Positions 48,663-58,067 of a DNA stretch of 64,000 nt are shown here, piece after piece. The DNA comes from Nostoc carneum NIES-2107. GTDB taxonomy: Bacteria; Cyanobacteriota; Cyanobacteriia; Cyanobacteriales; Nostocaceae. Position 1 is the stretch's first letter; every line of letters starts with the position of its first letter. The notes below the pieces were generated by a model that saw only the letters and a program-made list of their open reading frames with translations, made no database searches and had not been told where the DNA came from. The stretch is from positions 7,248,561 to 7,312,560 of the forward strand of contig AP018180.1 of NCBI GenBank assembly GCA_002368155.1, written 5' to 3'. The translations under genes and the position numbers were made by a program.

Positions 48663-49690
48663 CCGAATGGCACGAAGAAAAGCTATAAGCTATGCGGAAC
48701 AAGCTCCACAGCTTTTAAAGCTATTGAACAATGGAAGGATGTCTCAGAAGATTATCCTTAATGCTGTTTCTTTTGACGCGTTCACGAAGTGTGCCGCAGG
48801 TATCGCTTTGTGTCAGCCTTCTTTGTGATGATAGCTTGCCTCCACCAGCAGAGCGATCGCGTAGCCCCTGAAGGGCGATCGCGCTCGAAGAGTGGAATGG
48901 ATGAAACAAGTATGTAGGGAATGTGCAAAAATTTTTGTAGGTAGAAAAAGCTTACTCGTTCATGAAATACTTTCTTTGATACAAGTAAGCCAATAGCATA
49001 ACTACTACTGTGACACTGCGAGTACAAATCCTCAAGGATAAGTTTAACCAAAGTCTGGGATTACCTTTTCAAGAATTGTTACCATACTCGGCAATTGAGA
49101 AAGCCCTTTGGGAGTTAAAAATGAAATATAAGAAGCGATTGTTTGACCCAATTGTAACACTATGGGCATTTTTATCTCAGGTTTTAGATACTGATAAAAG
49201 TTGCCACAATGCCGTAAGTAAAATAATCGCCTATTTAACAGGAGAAGGAGTAGAAATTCCTTCTCTTCGAGACGCTCCGCGAACAACTGATACAAGTGCT
49301 TACTGCCAAGCACGGTCTAGATTGCCAGAAAAGTTATTAAAAAACCTTTTGATGTGGTCGGCAGGTAATAGTTACGGTACTCCTCCGTTGCGCTTGTCTT
49401 TACAAGGTACTCGCCATCATTTAAATAACTTTATTCCCCAATTGTTAGCTGCTCACAACACAAAACGTCTTGAAATTTATCGCACTTTACTAAAAGTTAT
49501 CGTTCACAAGACTGTGAGCGATCTGCTGAAAGCAGCAGCGCTTCGCTATCGCCCAGGTAGAAGTGAACCACGAGTTCGTAAACGCCGCCCAAAAGCTTAC
49601 CCCTTGATGACAAAACCCCGGCGTGAATTACGCAAGCAATTACAAACTGCTTAAACCACAAGTGTTCCAGCTTTTCTTAGTGCCATTCGG
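48663..49690 (+). mobile_element. decayed IS4-family element with intact 22-bp ends
   Basis: The left end (48663-48684, starting CCGAATGGCACGAAGAAAAG) and right end (49669-49690) are 22-bp inverted repeats with one mismatch. Inside is an internally deleted transposase and two short repeat insertions. No target duplication is visible. The left flank is the rph stop codon (2 bp away) and the right flank is mid-gene sequence of a GMC oxidoreductase, so DNA beside the element was lost or rearranged. Confidence 0.8.
49010..49654 (+). pseudogene. IS4-family transposase, internally deleted
   Basis: A 214-residue frame joins the N-terminal part of an IS4 transposase (TLRVQILKDKFNQSLGLPFQ ... TDTSAYCQARSRLPEKLLKNLL, about 1-115) directly to its C-terminal part (QGTRHHLNNFIPQLLAAHNTKR ... 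RSEPRVRKRRPKAYPLM, about 130-210). The catalytic DDE core, over 200 residues, is missing; full-length relatives are around 450 residues. Two small insertions of dispersed repeat sequence are seen (SLRDAPR and SDLLKAAALRY). It cannot transpose alone but its ends might be mobilised in trans. Confidence 0.82.
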
Positions 49691-50972
49691 TGCAGCACTA
49701 TTGCGGATGCGGGAAAGAGATTTTCAAGAAGTTAAACATCAAGATGGGGTTTCAATTGAGTGGCCTTTGAAATACCAAGACTTTGAACCCTATTACACCG
49801 AAGCCGAGAAACTCTACCATGTCCACGGTAAATCAGGGGATGACCCCACAGAACCACCCCGCAGCGAAACTTATCCCTATCCCGAAGTTAGCCACGAAGC
49901 GCGGATGCAAGAAATTGCTAATGCTATTTCTCAACAAGGGTTACATCCAACACATCTACCTTTAGCACTCAACAGTAATTGCATCCGATGTCATACTTGT
50001 GATGGTTTCCCTTGTAAAATCGATGCGAAAGCTGATGCTCATACTGTGGGAATTAACCCAGCTTTGTCACATTCTAACGTCACCTTGAAAACCTCAGCTA
50101 AGGTTGTGCGTTTACACACTAATCCATCTGGTATGGAAGTAAAAGCTGTGGAAGCGGAAATTGATGGACAATCCTATCTATTTTTTGCAGATATCGTAGT
50201 TCTAGCTTGTGGTGCGGTAAATTCGGCGGCGTTGCTGTTGCGTTCCGCAAATGACAAACACCCCAAAGGACTTGCTAATAGTTCCGATTTGGTGGGACGT
50301 AATTTTATGAAACACCTGATGACGGCGATGGTACAACTTAGCCCCACACCAAACCCAACGGTTTTTCAGAAAACAATCTCTGTCAATGATTTTTATTGGG
50401 GAGAATCAGAGTTTCCTTTCCCAATGGGTCATATTCAAAATACAGGTAGTATTTTACAAGAGATGATTCCGTCCGAAGCCTCGCCTTTGTTATCGCTGAT
50501 GTCGAGATTAGTGCCTGGGTTTGGACTGCGACAGTTGGCGAACCATTCTATTGGTTGGTGGTTACAAACGGAAGATTTACCTGACCCAAAAAATCGCGTG
50601 CGGGTTGTGGGTGATAAGTTATATCTGGATTATACGCCTAATAATATCGAGGCACACGATCGCCTAATTTATCGCTGGACGAATATCCTCAAAGCTGTAG
50701 ATCGCACTTCGGAAAACCCGGTGTTTCGTCGCGGGATTTATCCTCGTAGTGATAGTCCTATTCAAGTGGTAGCGAATCAGTGCGGTACTTGTCGGTTTGG
50801 GGAAGATGCAACTACATCTGTGCTTGACCTTGATTGTCGCACCCATGATGTGAATAATCTCTATGTTGTTGATGGTAGTTTCTTCCCTTCTAACTCTGGG
50901 GTGAGTCCGGCTTTAACTATTATTGCTAATGCGTTGCGAGTTGGAAATCATCTGATTCAACGCTTGCATTAA
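49691..50972 (+). pseudogene. GMC-family oxidoreductase truncated by an IS element
   Basis: The frame gives 426 residues of a GMC (FAD-dependent alcohol/sugar) oxidoreductase: LLRMRERDFQEVKHQDG, SIEWPLKYQDFEPYYTEAEKLY, CHTCDGFPCKIDAKADA, VVLACGAVNSAALLLRS, and the C-terminal NNLYVVDGSFFPSNSGVSPAL with the conserved NxGxNPALT-type end. The first ~80-100 residues, including the FAD-binding GxGxxG motif, are missing. Homology begins exactly at the right end of the IS4 remnant (49690). An open frame continues upstream into the IS but uses IS sequence. The protein, even if made, cannot bind FAD normally. The 3' part is well preserved, so the break may be recent. Confidence 0.8.
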
Positions 50973-51071
50973 TATGATATTGGTAGTGGGAGGCAACTTG
51001 ATCGCCTTTTCAACAAAACAACGAGTCCTTATCAGTTCGGGAACCCCCACTATCAAGGTCAGTCAACTCTA

Positions 51072-51090
51072 TATACTAACTGTTAGTATA
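51072..51090. promoter_or_regulatory. 19-bp palindrome, operator-like
   Basis: TATACTAACTGTTAGTATA is a perfect inverted repeat around a central T, the size of a TetR-type operator. It lies 90 bp upstream of the broken ABC-transporter gene. No regulator gene is left nearby. The function is inferred from symmetry only. Confidence 0.4.
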
Positions 51091-51161
51091 GACAGACAAA
51101 AACCGTCTTTTGAAAAGAGCCGCACCCAATTAATTTCGTCATTCATATCCTAACTGAATTT

Positions 51162-51593
51162 ATGCCGCAGTGTACTAGCTTGGCTCTAGAGAAAATCATG
51201 GCAGCAGCAAAGCTAGCGGCTATCCACGATGATATTATGCAAATGCCTATGGGTTACGAAACCAGGCTGGCAGAAGGTGGTAGTGGTTTATCGGGAGGAC
51301 AACGCCAACGGTTAGCACTGGCGCGTGCTTTAGCTCACCAACCTGCTATTCTCTTATTAGATGAAGCAACCAGCCATCTTGATGTTGTAACTGAGAGTTT
51401 GATTGAACAGAATTTGCATCATCTTTCATGTACGCGGATTGCGATCGCTCATCGATTGAGTACTATTCGTAATGCTGATAAAATTTTAGTTCTCGATCAA
51501 GGAACAATTGTTGAACAAGGTTCCCATGAAGAACTTCTCAGCTTAAATGGATATTATGCTTCACTAATAAACGGGCACAAACTTCGTTTTTGA
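51162..51593 (+). pseudogene. 3' remnant of an ABC exporter ATPase
   Basis: A 143-residue frame has the second half of an ABC ATPase: IHDDIMQMPMGYETRLAEGG, signature LSGGQRQRLALARALA, Walker B ILLLDEATSHLD, switch His AIAHRLSTIR and the usual tail KILVLDQGTIVEQGSHEELL. The membrane domain, Walker A and Q-loop are absent. The linker before LSGGQ resembles exporters of the peptidase/bacteriocin (HlyB/SunT) class. A non-functional fragment, part of the decayed zone. Confidence 0.75.
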
Positions 51594-51754
51594 CCTCAAT
51601 TAAACCCCGTCTAATTTGAAAAAGGGCTTTGGGCGCAGGTAGGCAGGGCAGATGTTTTACTATTGTCAAAAACAACAGATGTACAGCAAATAATGTTTTA
51701 TTGGCGAATGGGCTGAGCCAAAATTACTGACGATTTATGTAGTCAACAAACAGG

Positions 51755-51898
51755 GTGAAAACTGATGCAGACCTAGCAGGTGCTATTCTCACACTAGCAG
51801 ACTTAAGAGGGGCAAATTTTTATTTGTGTAATTTGAGTGGGGCTAACCTAACAGATGCCAAGTTAATTGAAAGTGATTTGGCTTTTGCTAGACAATGA
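51755..51898 (+). pseudogene. short pentapeptide-repeat fragment
   Basis: A 47-residue frame from GTG 51755 to TGA 51898 with A(D/N)LxG-type units: TDADLAGAILTLADLRGANF and NLSGANLTDAKLIESDL. It has four to five coils only; normal pentapeptide proteins are longer. It is preceded by a stop in frame, so it is probably the tail of a broken gene, though a tiny real gene is possible. Confidence 0.4.
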
Positions 51899-51960
51899 CC
51901 AGACTAAGAGACAATAATCGTATCAAATTGTGCAAACGCAGAGAATATTAAGTATTTTGA

Positions 51961-51987
51961 CTTTTGACTTCCGCGTAGCCGTACTAG
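51961..51987. repeat. 27-bp dispersed repeat, copy 2
   Basis: Reverse-complement match to 2855-2881 with one mismatch. It lies in the gap before the GH13 amylase gene. Confidence 0.6.
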
Positions 51988-52087
51988 TTACTAACTACAA
52001 TGTAAAATTTGTGATAGGTCAAGCTGGAAATACCTACGCATAAGTTAACTAGAAAAAGCCAAAACTTTAGTATTTTTTAATAAGATT

Positions 52088-53980
52088 ATGGTGCAAATTT
52101 CTTCAGCCAAGTCCGAGATTGAAACTCAAGCGACTAAAGCTGCTGCTGGGTTTCATACTGATACAGTTACATCCGAAACTATCTCAGATGTTGAGTTTCT
52201 CTTCACCAGAGCAATTGAATTTCGCCAAGAAACAATTTACTTTATCATTGTAGACCGATTTAATGATGGCGACCCTAGTAATAATCCAGGCGCTCATCCT
52301 GAACTGTACGATTCCACTAAGCAAAAGTGGGGTAAATATTGGGGTGGAGATTTACAAGGAATTATAGACAAACTAGATTATCTGAAAAATCTCGGAGTTA
52401 CAGCTATCTGGATTTCACCGCTATTTGAGCAAGTAGAAGCATTACAGTTTGAAAATGCGGCGATGCATGGCTACTGGACAAAGGATTTTAAACGTATTAA
52501 CCCCAGGTTTTTAGCTACTCATGATGATAATTCTCTATTTAGATGTAGCACCTTTGACACTTTAATTGCTGGCTTACATGAGCGAGGCATGAAGTTAATT
52601 TTAGATATTGTTTGTAATCACAGTAGCCCAGATGTGAATGGGGAAAAAGGGAAACTTTACGAAGATGGTATATTAATTGCCGATTATTATAATGATGTTA
52701 ATAATTGGTATTACCATAATCCCGAAATTACTGATTGGGAAAACGAAGAGCAATTACTGTATTACGAAATGGCAGGTTTAGCGACTTTCAATGAAAGTAA
52801 TCCTGATTATCGCCATTATATTAAAACTGCAATTAAGCAATGGTTAGACCGAGGCGTTGATGCTTTGCGAGTTGATACAGTCAAGCATATGCCGATTTGG
52901 TTTTGGCAAGAATTTAATAGCGATATCCAAACTCATAAACCTTCTGTGTTTACTTTTGGTGAATGGGGTTTTAGCAATCCCAATAAGAGTAGTTCAATTA
53001 AATTTGCTAATGAGTCTGGAATGTCAATTTTAGACTTTGGTTTATGTGGTGCAATCCGAGAAGCTTTAGCGCAAGGATTACCAGGGGGATTTCATTTAAT
53101 TCAAGATATTTTAAACCTTGATTATCTCTATAATACTGCGACAGAATTGATTACCTTTATTGATAATCATGATATGCCCCGCTTTCAAAGTCTCAATCCA
53201 GATCCAGCACTGTTGCGGCTTGCGATCGCGTTTATTATGACGAGTCGCGGAATTCCTTGTATTTATTACGGAACTGAGCAATATCTCCATAACGATACTA
53301 ATGGCGGTAACGATCCTTATAATCGTCCCATGATGGAAAAATGGGACACAGATACAGAGCTTTACCAGGATATGCAATTATTATCTAAATTGCGGCGTTT
53401 AAATCCTGCTGTATCTCTGGGTAGCCAAAAACAAAAATATATTACCGATGATGTCTATTGTTATTTACGGAGTTATCGAGATTATCGCTGTTTTGTCGCC
53501 ATGAATAAAGGTGCTGCCACTACTATTAATTTGGAGCATACAGAATTAGAAGATGGGGAATATAACTGTATTGTCACTAAGCGCCAAATTGAAGTTAAAA
53601 ATGGCAAAATTCGAGGGCTAAAATTAGATGCAAAAGAGCTAATTGTCCTCAGCTATTTAGGTGAACGAGTCAAAGGGAAAACCATTGTGAGAGCGCAAGT
53701 AAATGGCTTAAAGACACAACCCGGAGATACAGTTGTCGTAATTGGTGATTGTCCAGAGTTAGGCGATTGGGATATTAGCAAAGCTTACGCTTTAGAATAT
53801 ATCAATGAAAACACTTGGTTTGGAGAAATTCCGTTTAATGAAAGTGCGGGCAAAGCAATATGCTATAAATATGCTCTTTGGCGAAAAAATCAACCACCAT
53901 TGCGCGAAAATCTTGTTAGCCGTCGCTGGATTTTAAGCGAGCAAGGTACTGTTAAATGGCGTGATACTTGGGCTAGTTAA
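52088..53980 (+). CDS. GH13 alpha-amylase/CGTase-like enzyme with C-terminal starch-binding module
   Basis: A 630-residue glycoside hydrolase of family GH13, cytoplasmic (no signal peptide), acting on alpha-1,4-glucan such as glycogen. The TIM barrel starts at about residue 50 (IYFIIVDRFNDGDPSNN, with a calcium-type site). The four family regions are DIVCNHSS, ALRVDTVKHM (nucleophile D263), TFGEWG (acid/base E292) and FIDNHDM (D362). The layout with MHGYWTKDFKRINPRF is that of cyclodextrin-glucanotransferase-like GH13 enzymes. A short C-terminal beta domain and a CBM20-like module (about 535-630, VVVIGDCPELGDWDISKA) follow. All catalytic residues are present. It has its own gap of about 490 bp upstream and a hairpin downstream, so it is probably monocistronic. 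Confidence 0.85.
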   Translation: MVQISSAKSEIETQATKAAAGFHTDTVTSETISDVEFLFTRAIEFRQETIYFIIVDRFNDGDPSNNPGAHPELYDSTKQKWGKYWGGDLQGIIDKLDYLKNLGVTAIWISPLFEQVEALQFENAAMHGYWTKDFKRINPRFLATHDDNSLFRCSTFDTLIAGLHERGMKLILDIVCNHSSPDVNGEKGKLYEDGILIADYYNDVNNWYYHNPEITDWENEEQLLYYEMAGLATFNESNPDYRHYIKTAIKQWLDRGVDALRVDTVKHMPIWFWQEFNSDIQTHKPSVFTFGEWGFSNPNKSSSIKFANESGMSILDFGLCGAIREALAQGLPGGFHLIQDILNLDYLYNTATELITFIDNHDMPRFQSLNPDPALLRLAIAFIMTSRGIPCIYYGTEQYLHNDTNGGNDPYNRPMMEKWDTDTELYQDMQLLSKLRRLNPAVSLGSQKQKYITDDVYCYLRSYRDYRCFVAMNKGAATTINLEHTELEDGEYNCIVTKRQIEVKNGKIRGLKLDAKELIVLSYLGERVKGKTIVRAQVNGLKTQPGDTVVVIGDCPELGDWDISKAYALEYINENTWFGEIPFNESAGKAICYKYALWRKNQPPLRENLVSRRWILSEQGTVKWRDTWAS

Positions 53981-54013
53981 GCTATAGCAATATCATTAAC
54001 CTACTCAGATGAT

Positions 54014-54041
54014 GGTGCGTTAAGCCAAAGGCTAACGCACC
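54014..54041 (+). terminator. hairpin after the GH13 gene
   Basis: GGTGCGTTA (54014-54022) pairs with TAACGCACC (54033-54041) across a 10-nt loop, 34 bp after the stop codon. It also belongs to a common dispersed palindrome type. No T tract. Confidence 0.5.
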
Positions 54042-54239
54042 CTACTGGACTGTATTTCTATTAAGAAAGAATAAGATTACAAAATATTACTTACTAAGCT
54101 GAAATATTCACAACATTTATAAAGAGAATCAATGCTCTATTTCTGATTTGGCATATAATCTTTTAAAAATTAGAGTTTAAGCAATTTTGCTTGCTCTAAT
54201 TTAAATTTTATAGCCTACCAAATTTCACAAAAGCTAAAA

Positions 54240-54908
54240 ATGAAAAGATTTGTACCACTATTACTGAGTGCGGCTTTACTTACTAACACCGTAGCTTGTA
54301 GTAAGCCAAATGATAAAGTTGCCAAAAATGCTAATTCTAATCAAACTACTCAGACTACTCCAACTACTCAGACTGCTAAAAACACAAGTAATACTCAAAA
54401 TTCCCAAATATCTGTACCAGCAGGAACAAGCTTGGATACAGTACTGCAAAAAGAGTTATCTACTGGTAAAAATAGCGATAATGAGCCTTTTACACTGAAA
54501 GTTAAAAACTCGGTTAAAGGTGTAAAACCAGACTTAAAAAATGCGGAAATTCAGGGACACATAGAAAATGTAGTGAAAGCTGCTAAAGGTAAAAAAGCTA
54601 GTTTACGTCTAGTTTTTGATGAAATTACCTTGAAAAATGGCGAAACATATCCAATTGATGCGGCTTTAGTTAATACTCAAGTAGAAACGAAAACTAAAGG
54701 CAAATTTATCCAAAATGCTGGACTGATTCTAGGTGGAGCCGTTGCAGGCCATTTTATCGGCAAAAAAACCAATGTTAAACATGGTGGTTTAGGGGGTGCG
54801 GCAGCTGCGACTGCTTATGTTTTATCCAGCCCTGGCGGTGAAGTAGTTCTCAAAAGAGGAACCAACGTCAAGCTGAAACTGAAATCTGCGCTTGCAAGCA
54901 GTCAGTAA
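54240..54908 (+). CDS. lipoprotein with glycine-zipper segment
   Basis: A 222-residue lipoprotein. The signal ends in the lipobox LTNTVAC with the lipidated C20. A Thr/Asn/Gln-rich linker (about 30-62) follows. Then comes a conserved region (TLKVKNSVKGVKPDLKNAEIQGHIENVVKAAKGKKASLRLVFDEITLKNG) that resembles the secreted cell-envelope proteins with a regulator-of-surface-adhesion-like beta fold. A glycine-zipper-like stretch (about 158-200, AGLILGGAVAGHFIG ... GGLGGAAAATAYVL) suggests membrane insertion or oligomerisation. The function is unknown. Expected on the periplasmic side of a membrane. It is followed by heptamer repeats; no operon partner is adjacent. Confidence 0.75.
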   Translation: MKRFVPLLLSAALLTNTVACSKPNDKVAKNANSNQTTQTTPTTQTAKNTSNTQNSQISVPAGTSLDTVLQKELSTGKNSDNEPFTLKVKNSVKGVKPDLKNAEIQGHIENVVKAAKGKKASLRLVFDEITLKNGETYPIDAALVNTQVETKTKGKFIQNAGLILGGAVAGHFIGKKTNVKHGGLGGAAAATAYVLSSPGGEVVLKRGTNVKLKLKSALASSQ

Positions 54909-54911
54909 TGG

Positions 54912-55118
54912 GTGTGGGGCATAGGGCATAGGGCATAGGGCATAGGGCATGGTAATGGGTAATTGGTAATTGGTAATTGGTAATGGTATTTATCTCCTTT
55001 CCCCCTTTACCTTTTCCCCTATCCCCAATGCCCATGAGTTCTTTAATTTTGAATTTTGAATTTTGAATTGATTTTTCCCCAATGCCCAATGCCCAATCCC
55101 CAATCCCCAATCCCCATC
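54912..55118. repeat. block of heptameric tandem repeats
   Basis: Three STRR arrays fill the gap before the CLC gene: GGGCATA units at about 54916-54950, GGTAATT units at about 54951-54985, and CCCAATG/CCCAATC units at about 55079-55117. A GAATTTTGAATT tract lies between. Directly repeated 7-bp units are typical of Nostoc-type genomes. Confidence 0.85.
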
Positions 55119-55165
55119 TAAAATATGATTTGATGTATTAATAACTTAATATTTTTTAAATTTTT

Positions 55166-57790
55166 ATGCCGCTCCCTGTTCTGACTCAGCGCTTTCGTAG
55201 ACTGTGGCAGCCAAGAAGAGGTTTAGCGATCGCACAAGCATCTGTGATCGGTATTGTCGCTGCTTTATCGGCAGTGTTTTTGAAGGTGGGATCAGGATGG
55301 TTGGGGACATGGCGAGTTCATACGACTCACTTGTTTCCGGTATGGTTGGCGTTACCTGTAGTGGGCATGAGTTTGGGGTATGTCTCTGGCTGGTTGGTAG
55401 AAAGGTTTGCGCCAGAGGCTTCAGGTAGCGGTATTCCGCAAGTTAAAGCTTCGTTGGCTAATGTGCCTATAACTCTATCTTGGCGTGTAGCAGCTGTGAA
55501 GCTATTCAGCGCGATTATTGCCTTGGGTTCTGGTATGACTCTCGGACGGCAAGGCCCCACTGTGCAAGTCGGTGCAGGTTTGGCAGCTGGGATGAGTCGT
55601 TGGGTTCCCACCTCTCCAGATTACCGCCGACAGATGATTGCAGCAGGTGCGGGTGCAGGTTTGGCAGCTGCATTTAACGCACCGATCGCAGGTGTCTTGT
55701 TTATCGTGGAAGAGTTACTGCAAGATTTATCGGGGTTAACTCTGGGAACGGCGATTATCGCCTCGTTTATTGGTGGGGTTATCTCTCGCTTATTGGGTGG
55801 CGGTAGTCTAGACTTAAATTTGCATTTAACTCAATCCCAAAGTCAATTTTCTATCCCAGAAATTCCTTTTTTCCTGTTGTTGGGCATTTTAGCCGGATTG
55901 TTCGGTGCATTATTTAATCAGGGTTTAGTTTTTAGTATCAAAACTTATCGCCGATTACACATCAGTTTACCGCTCAGAGTGGCTTTAGCAGGTTTTATAT
56001 CTGGTTGTGTCGTCGCTATCCTACCCGCTTCGTTTCGTGATAATACTGGGTTAAGAGAGTATTTTATTACAGGTGATGCTAATGCTTTATTAGCGGCGAT
56101 CGCATTTGTGGCGCAGTTCGTTCTCACCTTGATCGCCTTTGGTTCCGGCGCACCTGGGGGTTTATTTGCACCTAGCCTAATTTTAGGTTCTTGTTTAGGA
56201 CACATCATTGGTGTACTTGAGTCCCAAATTTTAGGAGGTGGTTTACCTACAACCTACGCTTTAGCAGGAATGGGCGGATTTTTTAGCGCTGTTTCTAAAG
56301 TCCCCATCACAGCAATTGTGATTGTGTTTGAAATGACTACCGATTTCAACCTAGTGCTACCTTTAATGATTGTTTGTGTAGCATCTTACTTGGTTGCTGA
56401 GAAAGTAGTTCCAGGTTCGCTTTACGAGAAACTTTTACTGTTAAAAGGTATCACCCTCGCTTGTAATGTTCCTGTAGAAAGCGTCATGCGAACATTAACA
56501 GCTAATAATGTGATGCAACAACGTGTGGAAACTCTGGATGTAGAAATGAGCGCAGAGGAGGCTATACAAGCATTTTCACGTTCGCATCACCGAGGGTTTC
56601 CCGTAGTTGAAGAAGGCAAGCTAGTAGGAATTATTACCCAATCTGATTTACTCAAAATCCGCGATCGCAATATCCCAAATGATACGCCTTTACGGGAGAT
56701 TATGACACCCAGCCCGATCACGGTGACACCAAAACACAATCTGAGTAATGTGTTGTATTTGCTGGATCGTTATCAAATTAGCCGCTTACCAGTAGTAGAA
56801 GGGCGAAAACTGATTGGCATTATTACCCGTGCAGATATTATTCGTGCAGAAGCCGACTATCTCAACTGCGAGAATGCTCAACCAGGGCCGCAACCGGAAC
56901 CATCTTATGTAGTTTACCAAACACGAGCGCCCAACGTTGGCAGAGGTAGATTACTCGTCACAGTTGCTAACCCTGAAACAGCCGCAACTTTATTACAAAT
57001 GGCAGCTGCGATCGCCCGCGATCGCCATTATGAAATCGAGTGTGTGCAAGTTATTCTAGTCTCGCGCCACAGTTCCCCCACCGAAACCCAAGTCAGGACA
57101 GCCAAAAGCCGCCGCTTACTCAGACAAGCAGAAGTATTAGCTAAAAAGTGGCGCATTCCATTACACACACAAATTCGCGTCGCCCATGATGTCGCCCAAG
57201 CGATTTTAGAGACCATCAACGAGCGTCACATTGACCTAATCTTGATGGGTTGGAAAGGTAACACATCTACCCCAGGTAGGATTTTTGGCACCGTTGTCGA
57301 TAGCATCATTCGCCAAGCCACCTGTGATGTGATGTTAGTCAAATTGGGTAATAGTCAACAGTCAACAGTCAACAGTCAACAGTCATTCAACCGTTGGTTA
57401 GTACCTATGGCTGGTGGCCCTAATGCCAGGATGGCGATTAAATTACTTCCGGCTTTAGTGACATTAGGAGACGATCCCCTCATCCGCCTCACCAGGGTAT
57501 TTAAACCATCGGAATTAGAACCAGACATGACAATTTTAGAACAGTCCATCCGCCAGCTAATTCACCACCGCAAATTATCTAGTACTGTAATTGCTTGCCC
57601 AGTTGAAGCTGATTCAGTTTCCCAAGGCGTGATTAACTTAGTGAAAACAGAGGGGTACGATGTAGTAGTTTTAGGCGCTTCGCGGGAAGGGTTATTACAG
57701 CAGGCAATTCAAGGTAATATTCCCGAAGCGATCGCTTCTGGTGTAGAAAGTACAGTAATTTTGGTCAGGGGTGCGATTACTCACAGTTAA
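55166..57790 (+). CDS. CLC-family chloride channel/transporter with CBS and USP domains
   Basis: An 874-residue inner-membrane protein. The CLC core (about 20-420) shows the signature GSGIPQVKA (chloride-binding Ser region), GRQGPTVQVGAG and the GGLFAPSLILG filter. In GRQGP the usual gating Glu of GREGP (E148 in E. coli ClC) is Q129. The intracellular proton-Glu region LFIVEELLQDL is retained. Two CBS domains follow (about 455-570), then two universal-stress-protein-like domains (about 590-728 and 742-870). Heptamer DNA repeats encode the linker NSQQSTVNSQQ between the USPs. Without the gating Glu the protein could conduct Cl- passively; this follows from E. coli ClC mutants, not from this protein. 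CBS and USP modules imply regulation by adenine nucleotides. Starts at ATG 55166, in AT-rich DNA. Confidence 0.85.
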   Translation: MPLPVLTQRFRRLWQPRRGLAIAQASVIGIVAALSAVFLKVGSGWLGTWRVHTTHLFPVWLALPVVGMSLGYVSGWLVERFAPEASGSGIPQVKASLANVPITLSWRVAAVKLFSAIIALGSGMTLGRQGPTVQVGAGLAAGMSRWVPTSPDYRRQMIAAGAGAGLAAAFNAPIAGVLFIVEELLQDLSGLTLGTAIIASFIGGVISRLLGGGSLDLNLHLTQSQSQFSIPEIPFFLLLGILAGLFGALFNQGLVFSIKTYRRLHISLPLRVALAGFISGCVVAILPASFRDNTGLREYFITGDANALLAAIAFVAQFVLTLIAFGSGAPGGLFAPSLILGSCLGHIIGVLESQILGGGLPTTYALAGMGGFFSAVSKVPITAIVIVFEMTTDFNLVLPLMIVCVASYLVAEKVVPGSLYEKLLLLKGITLACNVPVESVMRTLTANNVMQQRVETLDVEMSAEEAIQAFSRSHHRGFPVVEEGKLVGIITQSDLLKIRDRNIPNDTPLREIMTPSPITVTPKHNLSNVLYLLDRYQISRLPVVEGRKLIGIITRADIIRAEADYLNCENAQPGPQPEPSYVVYQTRAPNVGRGRLLVTVANPETAATLLQMAAAIARDRHYEIECVQVILVSRHSSPTETQVRTAKSRRLLRQAEVLAKKWRIPLHTQIRVAHDVAQAILETINERHIDLILMGWKGNTSTPGRIFGTVVDSIIRQATCDVMLVKLGNSQQSTVNSQQSFNRWLVPMAGGPNARMAIKLLPALVTLGDDPLIRLTRVFKPSELEPDMTILEQSIRQLIHHRKLSSTVIACPVEADSVSQGVINLVKTEGYDVVVLGASREGLLQQAIQGNIPEAIASGVESTVILVRGAITHS
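57352..57386 (+). repeat. intragenic AGTCAAC heptamer array
   Basis: About five copies of AGTCAAC lie in frame within the CLC gene, encoding the NSQQ-type linker between two USP domains. The array length is 35 bp, so each 7-bp change would shift frame unless three units change together. Confidence 0.8.
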
Positions 57791-58067
57791 AAGCATTGGG
57801 TGCGATGTCTACGCACTTTCAAAATCAGCGATTAACTGAACTTTCTCCTGAGCTATAAGTGAGCTTTTTTGTGAACAATGCGGAGTTATATTTGAGCCTT
57901 GTAAACCCAGTTTTGTATTTGATACTGTACTAGCAGATAAATCTTTCAACATCGCTGGTAACAAATAGCAGTTTATTGGTTTTGCTTCAACGGCACAGCG
58001 CATTGCAAGCATAAAATTTTGCTGCCACAAAAATATCCAAAATTCAAACATCAAAGGAGAATAAGTG

